Source: Amblyomma americanum (taxonomy: Eukaryota > Arthropoda > Arachnida > Ixodida > Ixodidae). From it: DNA of 64,000 nt. The translations under genes and the position numbers were made by a program. The stretch lies in assembly GCF_052857255.1 (NCBI RefSeq), contig NC_135498.1:161968124-162032123 (forward strand), in the 5' to 3' direction. Below, piece by piece: positions 1-12,300 of this stretch (positions are counted from its first letter, which is position 1; the number at the start of each line of letters is the position of its first letter). Under the pieces are notes generated by a model. That model was given only the letters and a program-made list of their open reading frames with translations. It searched no databases and had not been told where the DNA came from.

Positions 1-3000
1 CCAGGCCTGGAGTGCGGCCTGATCTCGGTGACCAGAACCGACAACGCACTCTTTCACCAGAGCAGGATTTGGCCACCCTGGTGTAGTACTTGCCGCAACC
101 TTCTATGATCAAACCAATTAACCCTCGGCCCTCAGTCCCCAGCGGCTGCGGAGCAACTGACCACGGCGACGGTCAGACCTGTGCCGCAGCGGAGGGTGCT
201 AAGAATCTCTGGCTCCGGACAGGCCGCCATTGGAATCTGAACCTGGCAACGTTTAACGCTAGAACTTTAGCTAGTGAGGCTAGCCTAGCAGTGCTGTTTG
301 AGGAACTAGCGGGAATTAAATGGGATGTGATACGGCTTAGCGAAGCTAGGAGGACAGGTGAGGCATATACAGCACTAAAGGACGGACACATACTGTGCTA
401 TCGCGGGTTAGAGGATAGACGAGAACTAGGTGTGGGATTCCTCATTAATAAGGATATAGCTGGCAACGTAGAGGAGTTCTACAGTATTACCGAGAGGGTA
501 GCAGTTATAGTAATTAGGCTGAATAGGAGGTACAAGCTGAAAGTGGTGCAGGTCTACGCACCCACATCCAGCCATGATGACCAGACCGTTGAAAGTTTCT
601 ATGAGGACGTAGAATCGGCAATGAATAAAGTAAAATCGCAGTACACTGTACTGATGAGCGACTTCAATGCGAAGGTGGGCAAGAAGCAGGCTGACGACCA
701 CGCGGTAGGCGACTATGGGATAGGCTCTAGAAATAGCAGGGGAGAGTTATTAGTCGAATTCGCGGATAGAAATAATTTACGGATCATGAATACCTTCTTC
801 CGCAAACGAGAAAACAGGAAGTGGACATGGAAGAGCCCCAATGGTGAGATTAAAAATGAAATCGACTTCATACTATGCGCTAAACCTGGCATCATTCAGG
901 ATGTGGCCGTCCTCGGAAAGGTGCGTTGTAGCGACCACAGAATGGTAAGGTCTAGAATTAGCTTAGACTTGAAGAGGGATCGGAAGAAGCTAGTGAAGAA
1001 GAAGACCATTAACGAGTTAGCCGTAAGAGGGAAAGCACAGGAGTTTAGGTTAGCGCTGCAAAACAGATATTCGGCTTTAACTGAGGAAGATAATCTTGAT
1101 GTTCATTCAATGCACGATAATCTGACAACAATAATTACGTAGTGCGCAGTAGAAGTAGGCGGTAGGACAGTTTGAAAGGATACCGGGAAGCTATCTCAGG
1201 TGACGAAAGATCTGATTAAGAAGCGCCAAAACATGAGGGCATGTAACCTTACCGATAGAATAGAACTAACAGAGCTGTGAAAGTTAATAAATAAGCGCAA
1301 GGTAGCCGACATAAGGAAGTTTAATATGGAGAAAATCGAGCATGCTATAAAGAACGCAGGTAGCCTAAAAACAGTGAAGAGGAAACTAGGCATAGGTAAA
1401 AACCAGATGTATGCATTAGGAGACAAGCAGGGCAATGTCATTACCAATATGTATAAGATAGTTAACGTAGCCGAAGAGTTCTACACAGACCTGTACAGTA
1501 GCTAATGTAATCAGAGCGCTAATGAGAAAGACAGCAGTGCACAGCAATGCGTCATCCCGCCAGTAACGAAAGATGAAGTAAAGAAAGCCTTAGAAGCAAT
1601 GAAAAGGGGAAAAGCAGCTGGGGAGGATCAGGTAACAGCAGATCTGTTGAAGGATGGAGGGGACATCGTGCTAGAAAAACTAGCCACCCTGTATACGCAA
1701 TGCCTTATGACCTCGACTGTACCAGAAGCTTGGAAGAATGCAAACATTATTTTAATTCATAAGAAGGGAGACGCCAAGGACTTGAAAAATTACAGGCCGA
1801 TCAGCTTACTATCCGTTGCCTACAAAGCATTTACAAAGGTAATCGCTAATAGAGTGAGGGCAACGTTAGACTTTAATCAACCAAATGGTCAGGCAGGCTT
1901 TCGTAAAGGATATTCCACAATAGATCATATTCACACTATCAATCAGGTGATAGAGAAATGCGCAGAATATAATCAACCTCTATATATAGCTTTCATTGAT
2001 TACGAGAAAGCATTCGACTCAGTGGAAACCTCAGCAGTCATACAGGCATTGCGTAATCAGGGGGTAGAAGAGCCTTATGTCAAAATACTGGAAGATATAT
2101 ATAGCAACTGCACAGCTACTATAGTCCTCCATAAAGTCAGCAATCAAATTCCAATAAGGAAGGGCGTCAGGCAAGGAGACACGATCTCGCCAATGCTGTT
2201 CACCGCATGTTTACAGGAGGTATTTCGAGGCCTGAATTGGGAACAGTTGGGAATAAGAATAAATGGAGAATACCTTAATAATCTGCGATTTGCTGATGAC
2301 ATTGCCTTGCTGAGTCACTCAGGAGGTGAACTGCAAATCATGATCAATGAGTTAGACAGGCAGAGCAGATCGATGGGTCTAAAAATTAACATGCAGAAAA
2401 CCAAGGTAATGTTCAACAGCCTAGCAAGGGAACAACAGTTCACAATCGGCAGCGAGAGCCTAGAAATTGTGACGGAATACGTCTACTTAGGGCAGGTAGT
2501 GACAGCTGATCCGGATCATGAGAGGGAGATAACTAGAAGGATAAGAATGGGGTGGAGCGCATATGGCAAATTCTCGCAGATCATGAGTGGCAGTTTACCA
2601 ATTTTCCTCAAGAGGAAAGTGTACAACAGCATAATCTTACCGGTACTCACCTACGGAGCAGAAACGTGGAGGCTAACGAAAAGAGTTCAGCTTAAGTTAA
2701 GGACAACGCAGCGAGCCATGGAAAGAAAAATGATAGGTGTAACGTTAAGAGATCGGAAGCGGGTAGAGTGGGTGAGGGAACAAACACGGGTTAATGACAT
2801 CCTAGTCGAAATCAAGAGAAAGAAATGGGCTTGGGCAGGGCATGTAATGCGAAGGCAAGATAACCGCTGGTCCTTAATGGTAACGGAGTGGATTCCCAGA
2901 GAAAGTAAGCGGAGCAGGGGGCGGCAGAAGGTTAGGTGGGCGGATGAGATTAAGAAGTTTGCAGGCAAAGGGTGGATGCAGCTGGCAAAGGACAGGGTTA

Positions 3001-3063
3001 ATTGGAGAGACATGGGAGAGGCCTTTGCCCTGCAGTGGGTGTAGTAAGGCTGATGATGATGAC
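1..3063 (+). mobile_element. RTE-clade non-LTR retrotransposon, 5' end cut by the window edge
   Basis: The element runs from its 5' untranslated part at the window edge through an AP-type endonuclease and a reverse transcriptase. It ends at a short GAT/TGA-repeat tail (about 3050-3063) just after the ORF stop, and short microsatellite tails of this kind are usual for RTE elements. A second, 5'-truncated copy of the same family lies at 60408-60935 on the other strand and stops at the equivalent place, which fixes the 3' end. The target duplication cannot be checked because the 5' end lies outside the window. Confidence 0.93.
90..3044 (+). pseudogene. RTE endonuclease / reverse transcriptase ORF with four nonsense codons
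   Basis: This would be one polyprotein of about 985 codons that nicks target DNA and copies the element RNA into the nick (target-primed reverse transcription). The N-terminal ~300 residues are an EEP/AP endonuclease, with NARTL near the start and SDFNAKVG and CSDHRM towards the end. From about 1599 the reverse transcriptase has YRPISLLS, the GVRQGDTISP block and an intact FADD catalytic motif at 2289-2300, followed by the C-terminal domain with WAWAGHVMRR. The two long open stretches (90-1142 and 1599-3044) share one frame. They are separated only by in-frame stops at 1140-1142 (TAG), 1173-1175 (TGA), 1278-1280 (TGA) and 1503-1505 (TAA), with no frameshift. The endonuclease motif reads SDFN where GDFN is usual. 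The start codon is uncertain. Confidence 0.9.
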
Positions 3064-6000
3064 TTTGGTGACCAAGCCGCGGAAAGCTGGCTATCCGAGC
3101 CATTTGCTTGTGTGGCAATCAGAAAGCCTGTGCCACTTTTGTTGTGCAGATTTGATAGTTATTATACAAAATCCCACTATAAACAAAAGTGGCATACTCT
3201 ATCATGTGGCAGAGTGTTTTAGCAGATTTGATGAAGTTGTTTTCTAAAGAATTCTAGTGCTCCAAAGGCCTCTAGGTGATACGCCAGCCTCTCTGGTTTA
3301 TTCGGGTTAACCTTTTAAATTCTCACATGTTTGCATTTTAACTACTCTGAGAGGTACGAAGGCATGGTTTTTTTCTCTTGAACGGGACAGTACAGCAAGG
3401 TGGGCGTTGTGTACGCCACATGGATCAATAATTAGACAATAACTTTTATCCATTGTTTAATGAACTTTTATTTTTGGCCCGAGCAGCGTCATTATAATGC
3501 TAAATTTTTGCCCGTCGGCACCAAAGTGAACCGCTCTGTTAATTTTTGTTAATTGACAATTTCGTTCGATATATGGGACATCAAAAATACGCGTTTGAAA
3601 TCTTCCGAACTTTGCTGCCCCGCAATAATTATTTATAAAAGAGCATAGCTGCACGCGGTATCGCACTTAAATGAAGTTAACTGCTTTCTCATCATCAAAT
3701 ACACCAACCTCAAGACGCAAAAAACGAAGGCGTGTAAATATGCATTGCGGGAATGCCAACTCAAAAAGTTTACTATTTGCGAACTTTTCGTATTTCCGTT
3801 TTTTTTTAGACGTTCGATAATGCACTAGAGATTGCTGAATAATATAATTTAAAAACATGGCAGACCTTCGATGTTAACGGGGGTCAATTCTGGAACGTAC
3901 CTTAAAGTGTTTAAATAAAATGTAAAAGTGTATTAGCTCATTGCAGTTAATCCATCGTTGAATAATCAGTCCATATCAGGCACACTATATCCACCTTGCT
4001 GTACAATGCAGTTCAAAAGATGCCTCCTACATATCTCATAGTTTTTAACATGAAAATCTGTAAAGGTTAACGGGATCCCCCTGTATATGTATGACCGCCG
4101 CAGAAACAATCTAGTAGACCTCTGCGGACTCACAAAGTGCGACTGCATTTTCGCGTTTTATTTTACAGGCTGTCTTCCTTTCAACTCGGTCTTTTTCTGT
4201 GTAGACCGCTCCTCTCAATTTAATTTCTTATTAGGAGTTGAGAATACTACATTTACACTATACTTGGTCCCCACTCTCTTTATTTGTGCGAGAAAGAGTG
4301 GACGTAGGGCATTAGTGCTACTTGTTTGCTTCTTTCATTTGGACTAATGCGCTGTTCCGAGTCGCACTCAGATGATTTAATCATCCAGAGGACTTTATCT
4401 GCCCACAAGCCAAGGACCGAGTCTTGAAACCGGCACTCTGCAGACGTGAGCCTGGGCTGAGAGACATGGCTCAACATGTGAAGACAAGATTTTTTCACTG
4501 AAAACCAGTGAACCGAGTGCTAAGGCGTTTTTACTAGCTTTTAGTCGACGGACGTGTAGTTTAACAAAAGCTACTCGATTCTAAGAGAGCGTTTCCAACA
4601 GAGGTGGCTAGGTTTGAACGTCATCTGAAAATTAAAAAAGGCTGTTGTTTAGCTTTGGTTAAATCTGGAGTGACGCGATAGCTACATCTGGTCGAGTGGA
4701 ACTCAGTCAAATTGAAAATTCAGTCTTTCGCCGCTCCGTATCACTCGGCGTTCATTCATCTTCGTCCCTGGACCTGGATTCACTGGATTCACTTTCCTCC
4801 TCTCCCCTCTCCACTCTCTCCCCTCCAATATGTTTAGCCGGCGCACCGCGCCACCGGCAGCTGCTCCGCACCACGTGACCAACCACTTGACCAGCTACGG
4901 CACCACCACGAAGCTCAAGAGTTGCCACGCTGAAGGCTCGAAGTGGTAGCATAATGTAGCTATCGCTACAAAAATTGCGCAGTCCTATGCTTGGGAACTT
5001 CATGCATGAACTTGAGGACTCAGCAACTTTTTAAAAAATATCGAGGACATGGGCCACAGTTTCTAGCTCAAGAGATCTGAAAACGTCTGAAGAGGTATCC
5101 ACGTATGAAAAAATGTGCCTGAACGCGAAAGGAAAATCATACACCACCTTTTTATCAACCTGGCTAAGAAAGAATTGGAGCGACACTTATGATCCGCCCT
5201 AAATGTATCGAGCGATAGAGATAATTTTCTCTGCCCATAAGAGAGGTGCCACGCTTTTGAAGCCTAACGCCACCTGTGACTGCAGCTCGTAGATTAGATC
5301 ATCGAGGTATGGTGCGCTATAGTATAATTTGGTGTGCCAAATGACGTTTAACACCATGAAGCTCCACGATTGCTTCAGAGCTCGCACATTTGAGTACACG
5401 GATCTAATTTCGACCACCAAAAGAGATTTACGTATGTGACACGGCATCATGGAAGGGCGTCTTTGTGTTTCGTGTGCATACACCTCTAGATGCCGGGTCC
5501 GATATTCAATTCTGGCACAACGTTTTCAGTACTGCCTATGAAACATTGAAAGCTATATTAAAAATGGTGCACAAACAGGAAGCAAAAAGATCGGCATTCA
5601 CAGAGCCTTTCTCTTTTGTTGGCCTCAGTTGCAAAACGCCATAGCCGCGATGCTTCTGCGTCAGGTGCTGGCGCGATTGAAGAACGCTTTTACAGAAGAA
5701 GATAACGAAACAACCCAGGTAGCAACCGGCGGAACGACACAAAGATCAGAAGGTAGTAAACAATGACCTATATGGTGCCTTACAAGATCAATTCCAGTCT
5801 GCGCGTGCATTGCAGCGCTAATGGTGGATACTTCAACGCGGCAAAGCAAACTAGTATAGCTGTGGTTGTACCTAGAATCGCGAGGCCGCAGACTTCCAGC
5901 CGCCGATAGGACGTCCTTGTTATTCTATGCGAAAGCCACAGGCAGAAAAGAATACCAGTGCAAATTATAAAGGGTGCTAGTATTGCTTCTCACTGAAAAA

Positions 6001-7725
6001 ACTTACAAGTTGCTTTGATGCACCAGGAAAGAGTCAACTTGGATTGTGGCACGCATTCTCCCGTTTCTTCTACAGTAACGCTACAATTATCTTACAGCGT
6101 TCATGAGTCCTGAGGGCAAATACACTGACGACGAGAGAAGCGCAATGCTACACATTCTTAAAAAATAAGCAGTTCATTACTTTCTCTGCGCTTCCTCTAA
6201 TTCTGGAGCTACCAGTATTTAGCCTTGGCATCGTCGTTAAAAAGTCCGTTTCTTCATTTGTGTCGAAAGTCCTGCATTTCTCAAAGTCATCGTACTCGCC
6301 AACTAATCCCCTTGTCTGCCTGCACGGCTTAGACCAGTTGCTTCGCATAATGACCTTAATCACCGATGACGCCACTCAGCATCATGTCTATTTATTGTGC
6401 TTATTTTTGTCAAAGGGAGGGGGAAAAATGTGAGTGCTGAATTGAGAGTTAAACATGTGAGAGAAGAATTATCGGGCAGCGCGTTTGCCTGCACGCGATT
6501 GCCTGCCACCACCTGAAGAATACGAGCGTGGCGAGAGGTACGTGTGCGCTCCTCTTTGACCGGGTGCGCGATCGTCTAAAGTCATTATTTTCCATGGTGA
6601 AACATCCATTTATCGAACCTATCTGTAAGTAAAATGAAGATCAGCTAAGAAGGACCTGTAGAATTAGAAAATGGCGGCCTACACGCACAACCTGAGCCTA
6701 TTAGGGATTTTCGGAAATCTGGGTAAGCTCATTGCTGGAGGCATACCCTTCGAAAATGCCATAAAGTAGGCCCACACCGCAGCGGCAGAGTTATAAAATC
6801 TGAATTGTTTCAGTGAAAGAAACGGTCAATGGCTTCATGCGTTTTTACACTTCCCGTCAAACTGCTCGAAGTATTCAGCAAAGGATCCTGTCGGCTGCGA
6901 GCGAAAGGTCAATCACCATTTTCATATCACTGCTTACTGTTGCGACTTAATGCCGTTCGTTGACCGCATGTGCGCGATCAATACGACCGGACGTAGATTC
7001 TCACCAAGGAAAAGGTATATTGTTTTCAACTGTTTATCGGTCGCCAAAGCGCTATGACGTCTTAAACTTCATTTTTATTAGCCTTTACCTCGCGGAACCC
7101 GGAACCCATGCCAAAATATAAGGACCTTTGGCCATCGTTCGGAATTAGGCACCCGGAGCACCGTACTTCGAACGTAAGCTGATTATCTTTCGCTGTGTTT
7201 CACTCTGGTTTCTGCCTGAGGGCTTGTATGAGCAGTTCTTGGCCAGAACGGAAATATGCCTATGATATCTTAGCCTGCAAGAGTTCCTGAACATCGTTTT
7301 GTACCCTGATGCACAGGGAGTGTAAAGCTTTAAAGAATTTTATTGAATTCAGCCCCAGCCAGCGAAAAAAGCCACTTTAGCTCAGAACATTGTATAGTAA
7401 CGTTGTATCACTGTGTGGTTACTCACTCTAACGCTTTAAGAAAGGCAGATCCACGAAGTACTGCGAATATTCTCCGTAAATTTAATGACAATATTTACAT
7501 GCATAAACTTTGGTTAGCTGTTGATGAAACCATAGTACGTGTCATGAGAGGGATTATCATGTGTTGCATAGCTTGAAGTTAATCACAATCTAGTAACTGG
7601 CGTTGTAGATGGATGAGAGTCGGCAGTAGAGGGTTCCGTTCGACAGAAGAAGAGAGGAAAGCCGCTCGACACAGTGCATTACTCGTTGCTTGTTCTATAA
7701 AATGAAAGTATATGACCCGGATGGT
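3064..7725. other. No recognisable gene
   Basis: AT-rich sequence in which all open frames are short and carry no motif I recognise. A pyrimidine-rich tract at about 4785-4830 leads into a GC-richer patch with a CACGTG E-box near 4871. It could be an LTR or promoter fragment, but nothing adjacent supports either reading. Confidence 0.5.
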
Positions 7726-7960
7726 TTATCGTTTATCGGGCTTTGAAGTCCGACAGCCACAAAGGTCATGAGGGACGCCACAATGAAGGGGTTCCGGAAA
7801 TTTCTTCCCGCGGAGATTCTTTAAAGTGCACTGACACCGCACAGTGCACGGGCCTCTAGAATTTCGCCTCCATTCAATTTCGAGCGCCGCGGCCAGAATG
7901 AAACCCGCGTCTTTCCGGTCAGCAGCAGAGCGCCATAACCACTGAGCCACCACGGCGGCT
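7726..7960 (-). mobile_element. tRNA-derived SINE of the tick Ruka type, nearly full length
   Basis: Read on the minus strand it begins GCCGCCGTGGTGGCTCAGTG, which contains a Pol III A box. A degraded B-box region follows (GGGTTTCATTCTGG), then the typical body with the GAGGCCCGTGCACTGTG and AAATTTCCGGAACCCCTTC blocks. It is closely related to the copy at 51630-51859 and to the shortened one at 19238-19352. Any open frame across it is incidental. Confidence 0.87.
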
Positions 7961-9290
7961 TTATGACCTGGAATCGAGTCTATTATTATTAATATTTAGA
8001 AAAATCTCCTCTGGAACTTGGATGGTGTAGTACTATGGCTATCTTATACATGGGGCAGACTAAAATAAAGGGATGAATTTCGTGTTCATTGGGTACATCA
8101 TAGGCTCATACCCACATGGGCCGTGAACCTGGGCACAACAAAGGGGAACCTTTCTCAAAGATACGGGTGAAGTTGCTGGGAACCATGAAATTTATCGAAT
8201 CATTACTGACACGTGTAATCACGAAATGTCTCATGGGCATGCAGATTTTCGTTCACAATGAACGAGGGGAGTAAAGGAGAACAAATCGATAAATATCAGT
8301 AGCTGTAGTCAACAATATCTAACAGGGCGCGGGAATTCAACGAGGAGGGGTTGGGGACGGGCATTTTTTGCGGATGTCAAAAACGAACGTATCAGAAAAA
8401 TATGCATTCATTGTTTTCCTGAGGTTTTTATTCGGCACTTAAAGCAGCCTTTTATTCTGTCGTTTGAAGTTCAATCATTGTTTTTATTTGCACAGCATTT
8501 CGCGTAATATATCTTCGTACAACACCTAATAATGAAATCGAGTGTTTGGATTCGTTGAAGGCAAAGTAGAACAAAACATTAGATCGGAACTTCTCTTCTC
8601 CGAAAATAAGCCCTGATCTTTACGATAATTATGAAGCAAAGCCATTGTTTCAACATTATATTCGACTGCTATGTTGCCTAATTTTATCAGAGATGGTATA
8701 AATGAAACCACATCGAAGTTGTTGAAAGAGTGCATACTTTCAGTGTAATTTCGGTTTATAGCGCTAACCGATTTCTGTTCGTTTATTGAAAAAAAAAATC
8801 TACATTAACTAGGAACTTCTAATACAACCCGTGCAAATTATGCAAGCTATTTTGCCAGTGCGGAATTCACTGCGGGGGGTGCTTAGAAGTATCATTTAAA
8901 GCAAAAAACCACATGCTGCTTACCACACTTTAGAAAGCCACGTCGTACCACTGCGCGAGACAATTACGGTGATATTTTATTTTTCTGATATAGAAGCAGC
9001 ATGTTGGAAAGTCGCGACTGACAGATGATACTTAATAGGTGTATCATAATCTTTACTCGTTAGCACAAAGAGCAGCTTTCCCGCAGAGACCGCAAAAGAA
9101 GACAACCAAATGAGCTTCATACAAGAGGCTTTGTTTTAAATTCGGCGATCCTTAGAAAAAAATGTTTCGCTCAAAGATGGCGACGTTTCTTTCAAAACGA
9201 AATGGTAGAATTGATTTCTTTACCAAGCCAATTTAAACAGCTCGCACTATTGAATATTTTCAAGCCTGTTGTTAAAAATTGAATTTTTGC
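7961..9290. other. No recognisable gene; upstream flank of the mini-exon gene
   Basis: AT-rich, with no long frame and no repeat recognised. Any promoter of the gene that starts at about 9308 should lie in the last few hundred bases. I see no convincing TATA box at a usual distance, only AT-rich runs such as TTTAAA near 9232. Confidence 0.4.
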
Positions 9291-9307
9291 ATTCAGCCGC
9301 TTTTCAG

Positions 9308-9374
9308 GCATCCAATATGGTCTACGTCGGCATGTTTTCGCTCCTACTGCTCACGTTGGATCTTCTCTTTTTAG
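9308..9374 (+). other. Candidate first coding exon: signal peptide
   Basis: ATG at 9317 opens MVYVGMFSLLLLTLDLLFL plus the first base of a Gly codon. Nearly all of residues 7-19 are hydrophobic, a typical h-region. It ends in phase 1 at the donor GTGAGG (9375), the phase required by every mini-exon downstream. A pyrimidine-rich stretch ending in TTTTCAG at 9301-9307 could be an acceptor, which would imply a 5' UTR intron; otherwise the transcription start lies just upstream. Confidence 0.5.
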
Positions 9375-12300
9375 GTGAGGAAACTTTACGTTAGTAAACA
9401 ATAGTCTGCCTGATCCCAAACTAATGTACTGGAAAATGGAATCAGCGATTAGAATCGACAGAGTCAGTAACTCAGTGTGCTTTCATCACGAATGCATGAT
9501 GCACCCGAGGACCGTCAGGGCCACAGTTTCAAAGCCTGAGAAGAATTTTCGGAGGCCTTGATTTTTTTTGGTTCCCGTTAGAATACTGATCAAGACTGTG
9601 GTTAAACTGGTTTAACCTGTCAGCATTTTTAAACTAAGGGCTATCGCAAGAACAGAAGCATTAAAAACGGCGGGTCCAATAGCCTTCATAGAGAGAGGCG
9701 ACCTGTTTGAGGATTGGTATGAGGTTCAGCTTATCTCTTTGAAAAAAAAATTAGTAGAAAAATTGACGCATTTATTTCGTCAGTAAAAGCGTAACAGCTG
9801 AAATATTTGCTTCCCGTCTAATAGTTCCCCCAGCAAGTGAGTCTAGAGGACATGTATGTTGAAAAACCAGACAGGTATACACAGCAGGAGCGCAGAATGC
9901 AATGTTTTCGCGTCTCTCGCTGACATTTTATATCCACAGAGAAGGTAGAGATTGCCAGCTGATAACATGCATGCTCATTCGTGATCGATACCGGAAGACG
10001 CGTATCCGGACATGTCGGCCATAAGCAGTCCTTTACCCTAAAAAATGTCAGGGGTCTGGGGCCTCCTAGCGAGAGCAAGCGTGTCGGGAGGCTCGCTTCA
10101 GCCAACGGACTCCCGTTTCTAACGATTCCTGGCCTTGGCGATATGCTATTGTTGTCTCACTGGCATAGTCCATCTGAGAAAAGATAGACTCACTCACTAT
10201 AGGACTAACCCCAGTGGACGACTACCGATGCCAAACGGTGTCGACATGCCAACGCTTCTGATATAGAGACGTCTCCCACTGTAATCATATAGTTGCCTGA
10301 AGTTGGTGTCGCGGTGTGGGGTAACCACAGCTTCCACGATACACCATAATGGCGTCATCAGGCGGCCAGTCTCGACAAAAAAGCCTGTTCAGAAGGCGTT
10401 TCGGCGTCTGTAAACTTTTGTCTGGTACAGGAAGAACTCGCGAAAAATTCTCCGCTGGGATAGGCAATAGACTGTTGATGGGAGGAAATGTTCGAGCTTC
10501 ATCGCAAGTTTGACTAAATAAAAAGGAGATTAGACACTCATTCCTTTACCCAACAAGGCAAACATCAAAGAATGAACCCTTTTTTAGCCTCACAGTTTTC
10601 TTCAGGCATCAAAAAGAACAGCCAGATTCCTATAAAGTATCGTGCGAATAACTGGGCCAGCGGAGAGTAGCCACTTCATTACTACACCGCGTGTCCTACG
10701 GATTAACTTAGGAGGCAAGGAATATAATCCTGGCATAGGTCCTTATTATATATTAATATAATAAGCACCTGTGCTTCAACACATTGGATAGATCTGTTTA
10801 TCAGCTGAATATACTGCCTGCCAGAATTTCCAGAAGCATACAAGAAATGTATAAACTTTTGAATGGAAGTTGTGAACGGTTTTAATAGTTACGAAAAAAC
10901 TGAATACGTAGTTGGAGCAGCCAATATGTAGATAAGCCTCGAAAGTAAAATATCGCTGCAGTATTGAAAGCAATTAGGCATCCGTTCGCCTTGTATAATC
11001 TAGTACGAAACGAAATTTCATGCAGGCCATATTGTCTCGAATTCGAATCCTTTAAGCCATTTTGAAGAGAAGAATGGGTCTTTTCGGATTGTGAAGAAAT
11101 TTATCGTTATACTTATCATTTTCTTCAAAGAGAAGCATAAACATAGCAGAACAGGACAAGAAGAAGCCACGAACTTGATAATGCGAACGAAAGAATCGGT
11201 GGCGACGGTACCCCACAAATTTGCATTTTCGCAAACATGCATCCTTCGCAGCCAGAGTTGTGAAGGAATTATCACGAAAGTACATAGTACAATAGTGGTC
11301 GCAGACCTTTGGTACAGCGAATAAATAAAACGCTTTGGACTCAGAATATTTATCTAAGTTGTGATGCCTCTTGCAGATGCAATATACGATAAACGTCAAT
11401 TTAGTGGCGTTGTTTGCACCCTTTGCTGCTAATTGTTTCTTCCCGTAAATATTCGAGAGCGCAATGCAATCAATCAAAACCTGACGCAGGAGCTGCGGAA
11501 GAAATACCAGCAGGCAGCGCAGAGCGATCCTTAGGGGGAGGAGTAGGTATGTATGGCCAAATTGTGATCTGTAATAACCGACACTTTTGAATGATTTATT
11601 GTACATGTTTGCACAAAGAACCATTCTGGAAATTTGACAACAGCACAAACAGATATCTTACACTGGAAGAACAAGCCCAGACATGGCTTTAGTCCCGCTG
11701 TCCTTCGTGGAAGTCCAGGCGAAATGGTTACAGCACGATATAAGAAATATGAATAGCGCGGCGCCTACGCACCCCTTTGTTAAACTACGGCTTAAACGCG
11801 ACGTCATGGCAATCAGCCGAGGCAAAGGGCTGTAGGCCTCCTTTGAGCGACATATAACACTTTATCCTTGAGTTTACAGATAAGGTTCTGACTTTTGAGA
11901 TTTGGTGCAGATGCCAGTCTTTCAAGAACTCGGACTCAATTGGAAGCCTCAGCAGGCCCCAGGAGGAAACCTGTCCTAAAAACAGAACGTGACAACGGAA
12001 AACATTGCTTGTAAACTATGAGCTTTCTTATGATACTAAAACTCAAGGCATGATTCCAGTAAAGCAAATTTATACTAAATGAGGATGCAAAACACATTAA
12101 GCTTTAAAGAAGCTGTACACAGGAAAAATTTATAGAACCATGTTGCGCAAAATATCTTCTAATTATAGATACATTTCCGCCCTTGTTGAGATGTAATTTC
12201 ACACTTCGAAAGATTTATAATCTGAGGCACAACAATGGTGACATAATATGTTCAGCAAAATCTCAGAATATTATATGCCCCATCAATGATGCAAAACCGT

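Noticed and set aside
3044..3247. Short plus-strand frames just after the RTE stop
   Set aside because: They start in the RTE 3' end in other frames and run into unique sequence; shadows of the element.
4690..4960. Promoter or LTR based on a pyrimidine tract and E-box
   Set aside because: No paired repeat, exon or transcript signal nearby; composition alone is not enough.
9815..9840. Three-base micro-exon CAA between TTCCCCCAG and GTGAGT
   Set aside because: Splice-like signals on both sides, but a 3-nt exon is implausible and adds no recognisable sequence.
9977..10030. Frame containing MIDTGRRVSG, similar to the IDTGR of the repeat peptide
   Set aside because: Only five residues match. 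There is no AG acceptor at the right place and no GT donor at 57 nt, so it is probably chance.
10040..10120. TGTCAG acceptor followed by a Gly/Ser-containing frame
   Set aside because: No symmetric GT donor; the frame runs to a stop without similarity to the mini-exons.
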